Shown here piece by piece: positions 24,210 through 36,930 of a stretch of 64,000 bases of DNA. The number at the start of each line of letters is the position of its first letter. Position 1 is the first letter of the stretch. The DNA comes from Rhodobacter huangdaonensis (GTDB taxonomy: Bacteria > Pseudomonadota > Alphaproteobacteria > Rhodobacterales > Rhodobacteraceae), in NCBI RefSeq assembly GCF_004022465.1, contig NZ_SAVA01000002.1, forward strand, positions 434,001 to 498,000. Reading direction: 5' to 3'. The translations under genes were made by a program, and so were the position numbers. The notes beneath the pieces are model-generated. The model had not been told where the DNA came from. It searched no databases and was given only the letters and a program-made list of their open reading frames with translations.

Positions 24210-24736
24210 TTGAACCTCTTCCCTAGAGTGTGAGACCTCTCTCCACGCCCGACCGTAGCATGACGCAAAGGTGAATCAATTCGGCCTGCGGCCTTACGTC
24301 GCGTCGCGAGGGGATGCTGCAGTGCAGCTTGTGACCGCCGCGCCACGACAAGTGTGAAAACGCGGCATGCCGCCCCGGTTGCGCGGCTGAAAGCGGTCGG
24401 GGCGAGGCGCGACAGCGCGCCCGCAGCCCGGGCTGGCCGGTGGCGTGGCGGCCGGCGCGGGAAGGGATGTCATCCTGTCTCTCCTGACTCCGGGGGCCGT
24501 GGTGGTGCGTCCGATCAAGCCTGAAGGAGGTGACTCATCGCTTAACGGATGCCATGGAGCCGATCGCCGTCACGACTTTCGACATCCAGCCAACAGCGCG
24601 GGCCTCGGCGTGCCGGGGCGGGCGGTCCGGCTGCGGCGATCGGCCCGGCTTTTCCTTGGCGGCGAAATATTGCAGTCTTCCGCGCGTCCGCCGGCAAAAT
24701 CCGCACGGGCAGGCACAGACAGCGCACGAGGACAGC
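24210..24736. other. Divergent intergenic region, FadL-like gene / TehA-like gene
   Basis: This 527 bp stretch holds the promoters of both flanking genes. A perfect AAGGAGGTGA sits at about 24522-24531 followed by an in-frame GTG/ATG series. This would add a poorly composed N-terminal extension to the TehA-like protein or encode a short leader peptide; neither can be decided. No other gene is supported. Confidence 0.4.
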
Positions 24737-25702
24737 ATGGCCTTCCACCCCCCGAAACCCACGCCCAAGGGGCTGTGGCGGCGCACGCCGCCGGCGATCT
24801 TTCCGGCGACGCTCGGCCTGCTGGGCCTTGCGCTCGGCTGGCGTCGCGGCGTCGGGCAGTTCGCGCTGCCGCCGGGGCTGGCGGATCTGTTCCTCGGCGC
24901 GGTGACGCTGTTCGCGCTCTTCGCGCTGCTGACCTATGTGGTGAAGCTGATGCGCCGCCCGGCCGTGGTGCTCGAGGATCTGCGGATCCTGCCCGGCCGT
25001 GCTGGGCTGGCGGCGGCGGTGCTCTGCCTCTACCTGCTGGCGCTTGTCTTTGCGCCGCTCTCGCCCGCGCAGGCCCGGCCGATCCTGATCCTCGGCATCT
25101 TGGCCCATCTCGCGCTCACCGCCGCGGTGCTCTGGACCTTTGCCCATGGTCCGGCCGAGCAGCGCCGGGTGAACCCGGTCTGGCATCTGACCTTCACCGG
25201 CTGGATCGTTGCCGCACTCGCCGCGCAGGGGCTGGGACTCGAGACGCTGGCGCTTGCCCTGTTCTGGTTGGCACTTCTGGCCGCGCTGGCGATCTGGAGT
25301 CTCTCGATCCGGCAGTTCGCCCGCGAAAGCGTGCCGGCGCCGCTCCGCCCGCTGCTGGCGATTCACCTTGCCCCCGCCGCGCTTCTGGGCAGCGTGGCGA
25401 CCGGGTTCAATGCCGAGGGCATGGCGCTCGTCTTTGCCGCGCTGAGCGTGCTCCTGCTCGCGCTCTTCGTGATCCGCGCGCGCTGGCTGTTGTCGGCCGG
25501 CTTCAGCCCGCTCTGGGGGGCGCTGACCTTCCCGCTCGCCGCGACCGCGACCTTCTGGCTGGCACTTGGCGGCGCCTGGACGCTGCCCGGGGCGGTGCTG
25601 CTGGTGGCGGCGACCGTGATCATCGTGCCGATCGCGCTGCAGATCGCCAAGCTCTGGGCAAAGGGGACGCTTGCGATCAAAACCAACGCCGCCATCGCCT
25701 GA
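24737..25702 (+). CDS. TehA/SLAC1-family transporter
   Basis: A 321-residue membrane protein with about ten transmembrane helices and the TehA/SLAC1 anion-channel signatures: RTPPAIFPATLGLLGLALGWRR at the start, NPVWHLTFTGWIV, LAIHLAPAALLGSV, and SPLWGALTFPLAA. TehA homologues are linked to tellurite resistance or dicarboxylate/anion movement; the substrate is unknown. The start at 24737 has GAGGA just upstream. Confidence 0.85.
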   Translation: MAFHPPKPTPKGLWRRTPPAIFPATLGLLGLALGWRRGVGQFALPPGLADLFLGAVTLFALFALLTYVVKLMRRPAVVLEDLRILPGRAGLAAAVLCLYLLALVFAPLSPAQARPILILGILAHLALTAAVLWTFAHGPAEQRRVNPVWHLTFTGWIVAALAAQGLGLETLALALFWLALLAALAIWSLSIRQFARESVPAPLRPLLAIHLAPAALLGSVATGFNAEGMALVFAALSVLLLALFVIRARWLLSAGFSPLWGALTFPLAATATFWLALGGAWTLPGAVLLVAATVIIVPIALQIAKLWAKGTLAIKTNAAIA

Positions 25703-25771
25703 GGGGGCTTGCATCCGGCACCGATGCGTGAAACAGGGGCGTGCCAAACGTAGCCTGCCAAGGAGATTCCG

Positions 25772-27220
25772 ATGCAGATTCGCGAGGCGCTCACCTTCGA
25801 CGATGTTCTTCTCGTTCCCGCCGCTTCCTCGGTCCTGCCGTCGGAGGCCGATGTTTCGACCTTCGTGACGAAGACGATCCGGCTGAACATTCCGCTCTTG
25901 TCCTCCGCCATGGATACCGTGACCGAGGCGCCGATGGCCATTGCGCTGGCGCAGGCGGGCGGCATGGGGGTGATCCACCGCAACCTCACCGTCGCGCAGC
26001 AGGCCGAAGAGGTCAGCCGGGTGAAGCGTTTCGAAAGCGGCATCGTCTACAATCCGATCACGCTCACCCCCGAACAGACGCTCGCCGATGCGAAGGCGCT
26101 GGTCGCGCGCTACAACGTCTCGGGCTTCCCGGTGGTCGATGCCTCGGGCAAGGTCGTGGGCATCGTCACCAACCGTGACATGCGCTTTGCCACTGATGAC
26201 CGCACCCCGGTTGCGGCGATGATGACGCGCGACAACCTTGCGATCCTGCACGAGCCGGCCGACCGCGAAGAGGCGATGAACCTGATGAAGGCGCGCCGGA
26301 TCGAGAAGCTTCTGGTCACTGACGGGCAGGGCAAGCTCACCGGGCTGTTGACGCTGAAGGACAGCGAGAAGTCGGTGCTGCACCCGCTCGCGACGAAGGA
26401 CGGCAAGGGCCGGCTGCGCGCCGCCGCCGCCTCGACCGTGGGCGATGCGGGTTACGAGCGCAGCTGCGCGCTCGTCGATGCCGGCTGCGACCTGATCGTG
26501 ATCGACACCGCGCACGGCCATTCGGCGGGTGTCGCCATCGCCGTCGAGCGGATCAAGAAATACCGCGAGGACGTGCAGGTGGTGGCCGGCAACGTGGCGA
26601 CGGCGGGGGCGACGAAGGCGCTGATCGGCGCCGGAGCGGATGCGGTCAAGGTCGGCATCGGCCCGGGCTCGATCTGCACCACGCGCATCGTCGCGGGCGT
26701 CGGTGTGCCGCAGCTCACCGCGATCATGGACGCCTGCTCGGGCGCGGGCGACGTGCCGATCATCGCCGATGGCGGCATCAAGTTCTCGGGCGATTTCTCG
26801 AAGGCGATCGCGGCGGGCGCAAGCTGCGCCATGGTCGGCTCGGCGATTGCCGGCACCGACGAGGCGCCGGGCGAGGTGATCCTGTATCAGGGCCGGTCGT
26901 ACAAGTCCTATCGCGGCATGGGAAGCCTCGGCGCGATGGCGCGCGGCTCGGCCGACCGCTACTTCCAGAAGGACGCGGCGTCGGACAAGCTGGTGCCCGA
27001 GGGGATCGAAGGGCAGGTGCCCTACAAGGGGCCGGTCGCAACGGTGCTGCACCAGATGGTGGGCGGTCTGCGCGCCTCGATGGGCTACACCGGCAACGCC
27101 ACGATCGCGCAGATGCGCGGCGGCTGCGAGTTCGTGCGCATCACCGGCGCCGGGCTGAAGGAAAGCCACGTGCACGACGTGCAGATCACCCGCGAAAGCC
27201 CGAACTACCGGATCGGGTGA
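25772..27220 (+). CDS. guaB: Inosine-5'-monophosphate dehydrogenase
   Basis: A 482-residue IMPDH that oxidises IMP to XMP in guanine nucleotide synthesis. The TIM barrel begins ALTFDDVLLVPA. A CBS pair is inserted at about 95-200 (FPVVDASGKVVGIVTNRD, LLVTDGQGKLTGLLT). The catalytic loop GPGSICTTRIVAGVG contains the nucleophile Cys, and the flap YRGMGSLGAM is intact. Length is standard. It is monocistronic; dispersed repeats follow. Confidence 0.97.
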   Translation: MQIREALTFDDVLLVPAASSVLPSEADVSTFVTKTIRLNIPLLSSAMDTVTEAPMAIALAQAGGMGVIHRNLTVAQQAEEVSRVKRFESGIVYNPITLTPEQTLADAKALVARYNVSGFPVVDASGKVVGIVTNRDMRFATDDRTPVAAMMTRDNLAILHEPADREEAMNLMKARRIEKLLVTDGQGKLTGLLTLKDSEKSVLHPLATKDGKGRLRAAAASTVGDAGYERSCALVDAGCDLIVIDTAHGHSAGVAIAVERIKKYREDVQVVAGNVATAGATKALIGAGADAVKVGIGPGSICTTRIVAGVGVPQLTAIMDACSGAGDVPIIADGGIKFSGDFSKAIAAGASCAMVGSAIAGTDEAPGEVILYQGRSYKSYRGMGSLGAMARGSADRYFQKDAASDKLVPEGIEGQVPYKGPVATVLHQMVGGLRASMGYTGNATIAQMRGGCEFVRITGAGLKESHVHDVQITRESPNYRIG

Positions 27221-27376
27221 GAGAGGACCGGGGCGCGCATCGGCGCCCCGATGAAACGCTCCGGTGGAGCGGTTCACCTCTCGGCCGCCCGGCGCGCAGG
27301 CGCCGGGCCGGCTGCCACCGCAAGCCCCGCATCCCGGTCGCAAAGCGCCCCGCATCGGCCTTGCGACACCGTCCAG

Positions 27377-27438
27377 AGAGGGGGCGCTGCCCCCTCGCGG
27401 CCAAGGCCGCTCACCCCCGAGGTATTTCGGCCAGGGAG
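27377..27438 (-). repeat. Dispersed intergenic repeat, copy 2 (inverted)
   Basis: It is the reverse complement of the 18234 unit: a GGGGGCGCTGCCCCC hairpin, a GCGGC/GCCGC pair, then CCCCCGAGGTATTTCGGCCAG. It sits about 150 bp after guaB. Confidence 0.75.
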
Positions 27439-27447
27439 AAAGCCCCT

Positions 27448-27514
27448 TTGGCTTTTTCTTGGCAAAACTACTCCGGGGGGTGAGGCCGCAGGCCGAGGGG
27501 GGCAGCGCCCCCCT
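27448..27514 (+). repeat. Dispersed intergenic repeat, diverged copy 3
   Basis: CTTGGCAAAACTACTCCGGGGGG, TGAGGCCGCAGGCC, and GGGGGGCAGCGCCCCCC have the same architecture as copies 1 and 2 but lie in the opposite orientation to copy 2. They form a head-to-head pair before the methyltransferase gene. Including the copies, 27221-27539 holds no supported gene. Confidence 0.65.
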
Positions 27515-27539
27515 TCTTCCCGTCCCGAAAGGATCACCG

Positions 27540-28712
27540 ATGACCCCCGCCGCCCGTCTTGCCGCCGCAATCGCGATCCTCGAGCAGGTGCGGGAGGGCG
27601 CGCCGGCCGAGCGTGCGCTGACGAACTGGGGCCGGGCGAGCCGGTTTGCCGGCTCGGGCGACCGGGCGGCGGTGCGCGACCACGTCTTCGACGTGCTGCG
27701 CTGTCGCGGCAGTTTCGCCGCGCTTGGCGGTGGCGAGAGCGGGCGGGCGCTGGTGCTGGGGCTCGCCCGCGCGCAGGGGCTCGATATCGCGGCGCTGTTC
27801 ACCGGCGAGGGCCATGCGCCGGCGCCGCTTTCCGCGCAGGAGGCGGCGCGGCTGGCGCAGCCGCTGCCCGACGAGGGCACCCTTGCCGATCTCGACTGGC
27901 CCGACTGGCTGCGCCCGCAGCTGCAGGCCGATCTCGGCGCCGCTTATGCCGCGGTGAGTGCGCGGATGCGCGCCCGCGCGCCGGTCTTCCTGCGGGTGAA
28001 CCTCGCGCGCGGCGACCGCGCCGCGGCGCAGGCGGCGCTGGCCCTCGAGGGCATCGCGACCCGCCCCGATCCGCTCGCCGAGACCGCGCTCGAGGTGACC
28101 GGGGGCGCGCGGCGGGTTCAGGCATCGGCCGCCTATCGCGACGGGCTGGTCGAGCTGCAGGATGCGGCCTCGCAGGCGGCGATCGCGCAGGTGCCGGTCG
28201 CGGCCGGGATGCGGGTGCTCGACTATTGTGCGGGCGGCGGCGGTAAGGCGCTGGCACTGGCCGCGCGCGCGCCGAAGGCGCGGATCGAGGCGCATGACAT
28301 CGATCCCGGCCGGATGCGCGACATTCCGGTGCGTGCGGCGCGCGCGGGCGCGCGGATCTCGACCGTGGCGCCCGGGCGGCTGGGGCGGGACTATGACCTG
28401 GTCCTGGTCGATGCGCCCTGTTCGGGCTCGGGCACCTGGCGGCGCACGCCCGAGGCGAAATGGCGGCTGACGCCCGAACGGCTGGCGGAGCTTTGCACGC
28501 TGCAGGCGCAGATCCTGCGCGCGGCGGCGGCACGGGTGGCGCCGGGCGGGCGGCTGCTTTACATGACCTGTTCGCTGCTCGATGCCGAGAACGCGGCGCA
28601 GGTCGAGGCCTTCGTGCGCGAGACCGGCTGGCAGGTGGCCGAACAGCGCCGCTTCACCCCGCTGGACGGCGGCGACGGGTTTTTCGCGGCGCAGCTCGAA
28701 CGCAGAGATTGA
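27540..28712 (+). CDS. RsmB/NOP-family RNA (cytosine-5) methyltransferase
   Basis: A 390-residue methyltransferase of the RsmB/Sun type. An N-terminal NusB-like helical region is followed by FLRVNL and the SAM-binding core RVLDYCAGGGGKALALAA. The catalytic VDAPCSGSGTWRRTPEAKW has the first active Cys, and MTCSLLDAENAAQVEAF the second. It probably methylates 16S rRNA. The start at 27540 follows AAGGATC; longer in-frame openings upstream lie in repeats and are rejected. Confidence 0.88.
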   Translation: MTPAARLAAAIAILEQVREGAPAERALTNWGRASRFAGSGDRAAVRDHVFDVLRCRGSFAALGGGESGRALVLGLARAQGLDIAALFTGEGHAPAPLSAQEAARLAQPLPDEGTLADLDWPDWLRPQLQADLGAAYAAVSARMRARAPVFLRVNLARGDRAAAQAALALEGIATRPDPLAETALEVTGGARRVQASAAYRDGLVELQDAASQAAIAQVPVAAGMRVLDYCAGGGGKALALAARAPKARIEAHDIDPGRMRDIPVRAARAGARISTVAPGRLGRDYDLVLVDAPCSGSGTWRRTPEAKWRLTPERLAELCTLQAQILRAAAARVAPGGRLLYMTCSLLDAENAAQVEAFVRETGWQVAEQRRFTPLDGGDGFFAAQLERRD

Positions 28713-28806
28713 CACGCCCGGAGGGTGTGTCTTCCATCGCGTTAAGGGGGCCTTAAGCCTTTTGTCCCCGAATGCTGGAAAGACGAATCTGCAAAGGACG
28801 AGGCAC

Positions 28807-31116
28807 GTGTCGCACACCGATCAGCCCCTGCTGCCCTTCGGTCGCGCTGCCGCGAAGCTCGCGCCCGGCGCGATCTATCTTCTCGGCGGTGCGCTTGTCG
28901 CGGCGGTCTCGGCAGTCCTGGTGCCGGAGCGGATGACGACGCTGTTGCTTGCCTCGGTCGCCGGAACCCTTGCCGTTCTGGCCGGGGTGGTGCGGCTTGC
29001 GGGCTTTGCCCTGGCGCGCCGGCAGGCCGGGCTGCGCGCCGCGATCTCGCAGTTCGTCGAGCAAGATGCCGCGCCCTCCTTCACCACCGATCCCGAGGGC
29101 GAGATCACCTTTCAGAACGCCGCGGCGCTCGAGCGCTTTGGCTCGCGCGGCGGGCAGACATTGTCGCATGCGCTGAACGAGGTCTTTGCCCATCCGGCAG
29201 CGATGCTGGCCCGGATGCAGCAGAAGGCTGCGGCGCTTGGCGCGACACGCGAGGATCTGGTGACCCGGCGCGGCCACGTCCGGCTGTCGGTGCATCAGAT
29301 CGGCGAGGAAGGGTTCCTGTGGCGGCTTGAAGACATGGCCGAGCGGCCGATGGGCGGGCGCGGCGCCGAGACGATCAGCCTGCCGATGCTCACCGCCTCG
29401 CGCAGCGGCACGATCCTGTTCATGAACGAGTCGCTGCGCCGGATCGTCGGCGAGCGGGTGCGCACGCTCGACCGGATCTTCATCGACCTGCCGCTGCATC
29501 CGGGCGAGGAGCACGAGATAGCCACCCCGGACGGCCCGCTGCGCTGCATCATTGCCGAGATCGAGGGGCCGGGCGGGCGCAGCGAGATCTATCTGCTGCC
29601 GTTGCCGGCAGGGCGCGTCGCGTCGCATGACCCGGCCTCCTTCGAGGCGCTGCCGGTGGCGCTGATGCGGCTTGGCGCCGACGGGCGGGTGCTGGCGGTG
29701 AACCGTGCGGCGCGCGCGCTGCTTGGTCAGATCGCGCCCGAGGCACGGCTGTCGGATCTGTTCGAGGGGCTCGGCCGGCCGGTCACCGACTGGGTTGCCG
29801 ATGCCGTTGCCGGCCGGGCCGACCGCCGCCCCGAGGTGCTGCGGGCCCGCCGCGGCGACCGCGAGGTCTATCTGCAGGTCACGCTCAGCCGGATGGTCGA
29901 GGAGGGCAAGGTCGGCCTTGTCGCGGTGCTGTCGGACGCGACGCAGCTGAAGACGCTCGAGGCGCAATTCGTGCAAAGCCAGAAGATGCAGGCGATCGGC
30001 CAGCTTGCGGGCGGCGTGGCGCATGATTTCAACAATCTGCTGACGGCGATTTCCGGGCATTGCGACCTGTTGATGCTGCGCCACGACAAGGGCGATCCGG
30101 ATTATGCCGATCTCGACCAGATCAGCCAGAACGCGAACCGCGCGGCCTCGCTGGTGGGCCAGCTGCTTGCCTTCTCGCGCAAGCAGACGATGAACCCGCG
30201 GATCATCGACCTGCGCGACACGCTTTCCGACCTCACCCATCTGCTCAACCGTCTGGTCGGCGAGAAGGTGGTGTTGCGGCTGAGCCATGACCCGGATCTG
30301 AAACCGATCCGCGCTGACAAGCGCCAGCTTGAACAGGTGATCATGAACCTCGTGGTGAATGCGCGCGACGCGATGCCGGGCGGTGGCGAGATCCGGATCG
30401 AGACCGAGAACGTCACCCTGACCGAGGACCTGAAGCGCGACCGCGCCACCGTCGCCAAGGGGGACTGGGTGGTGGTGCGGGTGATCGACGAGGGGGTCGG
30501 CATCGCCGCCGACAAGCTGCAGAAGATCTTCGAGCCGTTCTATACCACGAAACGCACGGGCGAGGGCACGGGGCTCGGTCTCTCGACCGCCTATGGCATC
30601 GTCAAGCAGACCGGCGGCTATATCTTCTGCGACTCGGTGGTGGCCAGCGGCAGCTGCTTCACCCTCTATCTGCCGGCGCACGAGCGGCTGGCGCTGGCCG
30701 AGCCCGGGCCGGTCGCGGCGTCCGGGCCTGCCGTCCCGGAGGAGGCGGTGAGTGCGACGATCCTGCTCGTCGAGGACGAGGCGCCGGTGCGTGCCTTCGC
30801 CTCGCGGGCGCTGAAGCTGCGTGGCTATACCGTCTTCGAGGCCGAGAACGCCGAGGAGGCGCTGCGCATCCTCGAGGACAGGAGCCTCGCCTTCGACGCC
30901 TTCGTCACCGATGTCATCATGCCGGGGATGGATGGGCCGAGCTGGGTCGCCGAGGCGCTGAAGGCGCGCCCCGACACCGCAGTGATCTTCGTCTCGGGCT
31001 ATGCCGAGGACGTGTTCCGCGACGGTCGGCCGCCGGTGGCGAATTCTGTCTTCCTGCCGAAACCCTTCTCGCTGAGCGAACTGACCGCGACGGTGCAGAA
31101 CCAGATCCGCCGCTGA
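28807..31116 (+). CDS. cckA: Cell-cycle hybrid histidine kinase CckA
   Basis: A 769-residue membrane hybrid kinase, the master regulator kinase/phosphatase upstream of CtrA through ChpT in alphaproteobacteria. There are two N-terminal transmembrane helices, at about residues 19-37 and 42-64. PAS-like domains lie at about 80-390. The HisKA has HDFNNLLTAISGHCDLL (phospho-His about 407). The HATPase has NLVVNARDAMPGGGE, DEGVGI and GLGLSTAYGIV. A C-terminal receiver carries the Asp in FVTDVIMPGMDG (about 701) and Lys in FLPKPFS. The start is GTG 28807 behind AGGACGAGG. No ATG is suitable. Confidence 0.93.
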   Translation: MSHTDQPLLPFGRAAAKLAPGAIYLLGGALVAAVSAVLVPERMTTLLLASVAGTLAVLAGVVRLAGFALARRQAGLRAAISQFVEQDAAPSFTTDPEGEITFQNAAALERFGSRGGQTLSHALNEVFAHPAAMLARMQQKAAALGATREDLVTRRGHVRLSVHQIGEEGFLWRLEDMAERPMGGRGAETISLPMLTASRSGTILFMNESLRRIVGERVRTLDRIFIDLPLHPGEEHEIATPDGPLRCIIAEIEGPGGRSEIYLLPLPAGRVASHDPASFEALPVALMRLGADGRVLAVNRAARALLGQIAPEARLSDLFEGLGRPVTDWVADAVAGRADRRPEVLRARRGDREVYLQVTLSRMVEEGKVGLVAVLSDATQLKTLEAQFVQSQKMQAIGQLAGGVAHDFNNLLTAISGHCDLLMLRHDKGDPDYADLDQISQNANRAASLVGQLLAFSRKQTMNPRIIDLRDTLSDLTHLLNRLVGEKVVLRLSHDPDLKPIRADKRQLEQVIMNLVVNARDAMPGGGEIRIETENVTLTEDLKRDRATVAKGDWVVVRVIDEGVGIAADKLQKIFEPFYTTKRTGEGTGLGLSTAYGIVKQTGGYIFCDSVVASGSCFTLYLPAHERLALAEPGPVAASGPAVPEEAVSATILLVEDEAPVRAFASRALKLRGYTVFEAENAEEALRILEDRSLAFDAFVTDVIMPGMDGPSWVAEALKARPDTAVIFVSGYAEDVFRDGRPPVANSVFLPKPFSLSELTATVQNQIRR

Positions 31117-31131
31117 GCGGCCGGCCCGGTC

Positions 31132-31725
31132 TCAGCCGAGCTGGCCATAAAGGGTGACATCGGCCGCCATCGCCTCGCGCAGCTTCGCCTCGCTCTCGCG
31201 CGTCAGCTTGACGTCGGCCGCGGGCGGCACGTTGACCCGGGGCAAGGTGATCGCGCAGTCGAGCCGGTCCTCGAGGAAATGCACGAAGCGGTCGATCGCC
31301 TCGTAGCGGAAGATCCGGTCGACGAGCGGCTTGCCCTCGGCATCGGCCAGCACGTCGGATTGCCGCCCGATCTCGGCATGCAGCGGATCGGCGGGGTCGA
31401 CATAGGCGCGGGCGAAGGTCTCGAAACTGTGCCGGCGGATCGCCGCCTCCTCGCCGTCGAAAGCATCGCGCTGGCGGAAGCGATACCACGACATCAGCCA
31501 GCCCACCGGCTCGCGCATCAGCGCGACGGTGGTGAAGCGCTCGCCGCTTGCGGCCTCGAGATAGGGCGCGAAATGGGAAAGATAATCCTGCGCGGACATA
31601 TGCTTGAGCGGATCAGGCCGCTTCATCGCCACGGAGGCGAGCGGTTCCAGCGCGGCTTCGACCGCGCTCGAGCCGGCTTTGGGCGTTGCCAGAAAGACCA
31701 GTCGTTGATCCCAGAAGATGAGCAT
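31132..31725 (-). CDS. Sulfotransferase-like protein
   Basis: A 197-residue protein with a PAPS-loop-like FLATPKAGSSAVEAAL at residues 10-25 and FTTVALMREPVGWLMSWYRFR, the pattern of short bacterial sulfotransferase-fold proteins (3'-phosphate-binding Arg). The C-terminal part is helical. The substrate is unknown. The ATG at 31725 follows GAGGGCAGG. It is divergent from recA. Confidence 0.7.
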   Translation of the reverse strand: MLIFWDQRLVFLATPKAGSSAVEAALEPLASVAMKRPDPLKHMSAQDYLSHFAPYLEAASGERFTTVALMREPVGWLMSWYRFRQRDAFDGEEAAIRRHSFETFARAYVDPADPLHAEIGRQSDVLADAEGKPLVDRIFRYEAIDRFVHFLEDRLDCAITLPRVNVPPAADVKLTRESEAKLREAMAADVTLYGQLG

Positions 31726-31843
31726 CCTGCCCTCGTTGTCTTGCCTCGTTCCTGCCCCGGGACGGGGGCGTGATGCAATCTTTTGCGGTCCGCATCCGGC
31801 AATAAACTGTTGCAATGTTCTCGTATTGTGCTCATAAGAATAA

Positions 31844-31858
31844 GAACGAAATGAGAAC
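31844..31858. promoter_or_regulatory. LexA (SOS) box upstream of recA
   Basis: GAAC-N7-GAAC exactly fits the alphaproteobacterial LexA operator (GTTC-N7-GTTC on the other strand). It lies 60 nt before the recA start, where it would overlap the promoter. Confidence 0.9.
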
Positions 31859-31918
31859 GAATGGCGGACGGCCCCGTGATTGCCGCGGTCGGCGCACTGT
31901 GGGATAAGGATGCGATCG

Positions 31919-32986
<1,068 letters not shown>

Positions 32987-33010
32987 GAGCGGGGCGAGCC
33001 CCTTGTGACG

Positions 33011-33035
33011 AGGCCGGGCAGTCGCCCGGCCTTTT
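33011..33035 (+). terminator. Rho-independent terminator of recA
   Basis: GGCCGGGC/GCCCGGCC with a four-base loop (AGTC) is followed by TTTTGCTTT. Confidence 0.92.
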
Positions 33036-33100
33036 GCTTTCTGGACAGGGGCGGGCGCGAAGGCTAAACGGAAAGCAAATTGCCCCGGAAGGCCAGAGAT

Positions 33101-35757
<2,657 letters not shown>

Positions 35758-35758
<1 letters not shown>

Positions 35759-36048
35759 TGCCCGGCGCCTACTGGATCGCGCATGTGACCGTCACCAACC
35801 CCGAGGCCTATGGCAAATATGCCGAGGCCGCGGGGCCGGCGATCGCCAAGGCGGGCGGGCGGTTCTTGGCCCGCGGCGCGCGCTATGTGCAGCTTGAGGG
35901 CAAGGAGCGGGCGCGCAATGTCGTCGCCTGGTTCCCGAGCCTCGAGGCGGCCGAGGCCTGCTATCGCGGCCCCGAGTATCAGGCGGCACTTGCCCATGCC
36001 AAGGGTGCGGCCGAACGCGATCTGGTGATCGTAGAAGCGATCGAGTGA
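35758..36048 (+). CDS. DUF1330 domain protein
   Basis: A 96-residue ferredoxin-like dimeric alpha-beta barrel protein. It starts GAYWIAHVTVTNPEAYGKYAEAAGPAIAKAGGRFLARG and contains RNVVAWFPSLEAAEACYRGPEYQAA, the DUF1330 signature. Function is unknown. Its ATG overlaps the alaS TGA by one base, so it is translationally coupled to alaS. Confidence 0.9.
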
Positions 36049-36132
36049 CTTTGCGCGCCGTCATCGCCGTGTTACATTGCCGCAATGCAGCATGAGTGAG
36101 GGCGGCGCGTTTCGTGCCGTGTGAGAGCCAGA

Positions 36133-36927
36133 ATGTGCCGTTGGGCCGCCTATATCGGACAGCCGACCTTCCTTGAGGACATCGTCAGCCGGCCGGGGCA
36201 TTCGCTGATCCATCAAAGCCATTGCGCAACGCGCTGCCACACGGCGATCAACGCCGACGGTTTCGGCGTCGCTTGGTATGGCGAAAAGCCCGAGCCCGGG
36301 CTTTACCGCGACGTGATGCCGGCCTGGTCGGACCCGAACCTGCGCTCGCTCACCGCGACGGTGAAATCGGGGCTGTTCCTCGCCCATGTTCGCGCCTCGA
36401 CCGGCACCGCGACCTCGCGCAACAATTGCCATCCCTTCGTCGTCGGCCATTGGAGCTTCATGCACAATGGCCAGATCGGCGGTTTCGACGCCTTCCGGCG
36501 CGACGCCGAGATGATGATCCCCGATGCCCTCTATCCGCAGCGCAAGGGCGCGACCGACAGCGAGGCGCTATTTCTGGTGGCGATCGGCGAGGGGCTCGAG
36601 GCCGATCCGAAATGCGCGCTCGAACGCGCCGCGGCGCGGTTCGAGGCGCATGCGCGCGAACGCGGCCATGCGCCCTATCTGCGGCTGACGGCGGCGCTCT
36701 CGGATGGGGTGCGGCTTTATGCGGTGCGCTATGCCAGCGACGCGGCGGCGCCGACGCTCTATCACCGCTGGTCGGAAACCCGCCGCGGCCGCGCCGTGGT
36801 GTCCGAGCCGCTCGAGGATGACGAAGGCGACTGGCAGGAGATCCCGCCCGGATCGTTTTGCACCTTCGAGGGCAAGTCGGTGCGGATCGAACCTTTCGCG
36901 CCGGCGCTGTGGCAGGCCGCGGCCTGA
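36133..36927 (+). CDS. Class II glutamine amidotransferase-like protein
   Basis: A 264-residue Ntn-hydrolase. Its start Met-Cys-Arg-Trp gives an N-terminal nucleophile Cys after Met removal. It has NADGFGVAWYG, FLAHVRASTGT, NCHPFVVGHWSFMHNGQIGGF and TDSEALFLVAI, all of the GATase_6/EgtC type. No synthetase domain is attached, so the physiological reaction (perhaps hydrolysis of a gamma-glutamyl compound) is open. The short ATG at 36133 is chosen because it alone puts Cys at position 2. Confidence 0.88.
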   Translation: MCRWAAYIGQPTFLEDIVSRPGHSLIHQSHCATRCHTAINADGFGVAWYGEKPEPGLYRDVMPAWSDPNLRSLTATVKSGLFLAHVRASTGTATSRNNCHPFVVGHWSFMHNGQIGGFDAFRRDAEMMIPDALYPQRKGATDSEALFLVAIGEGLEADPKCALERAAARFEAHARERGHAPYLRLTAALSDGVRLYAVRYASDAAAPTLYHRWSETRRGRAVVSEPLEDDEGDWQEIPPGSFCTFEGKSVRIEPFAPALWQAAA

Positions 36928-36930
36928 CCC

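Noticed and set aside
24530..24736. 69-residue N-terminal extension of the TehA-like protein
   Set aside because: Although a perfect AAGGAGG precedes a GTG, the encoded segment is Arg/Cys/Gly-rich without transmembrane character, while the start at 24737 lines up with the family.
24542..27880. Very long minus-strand open frame opposite the TehA-like gene and guaB
   Set aside because: It has His/Arg/Gly-rich low-quality composition and lies antisense to clearly conserved genes. Such frames are common in high-GC DNA.
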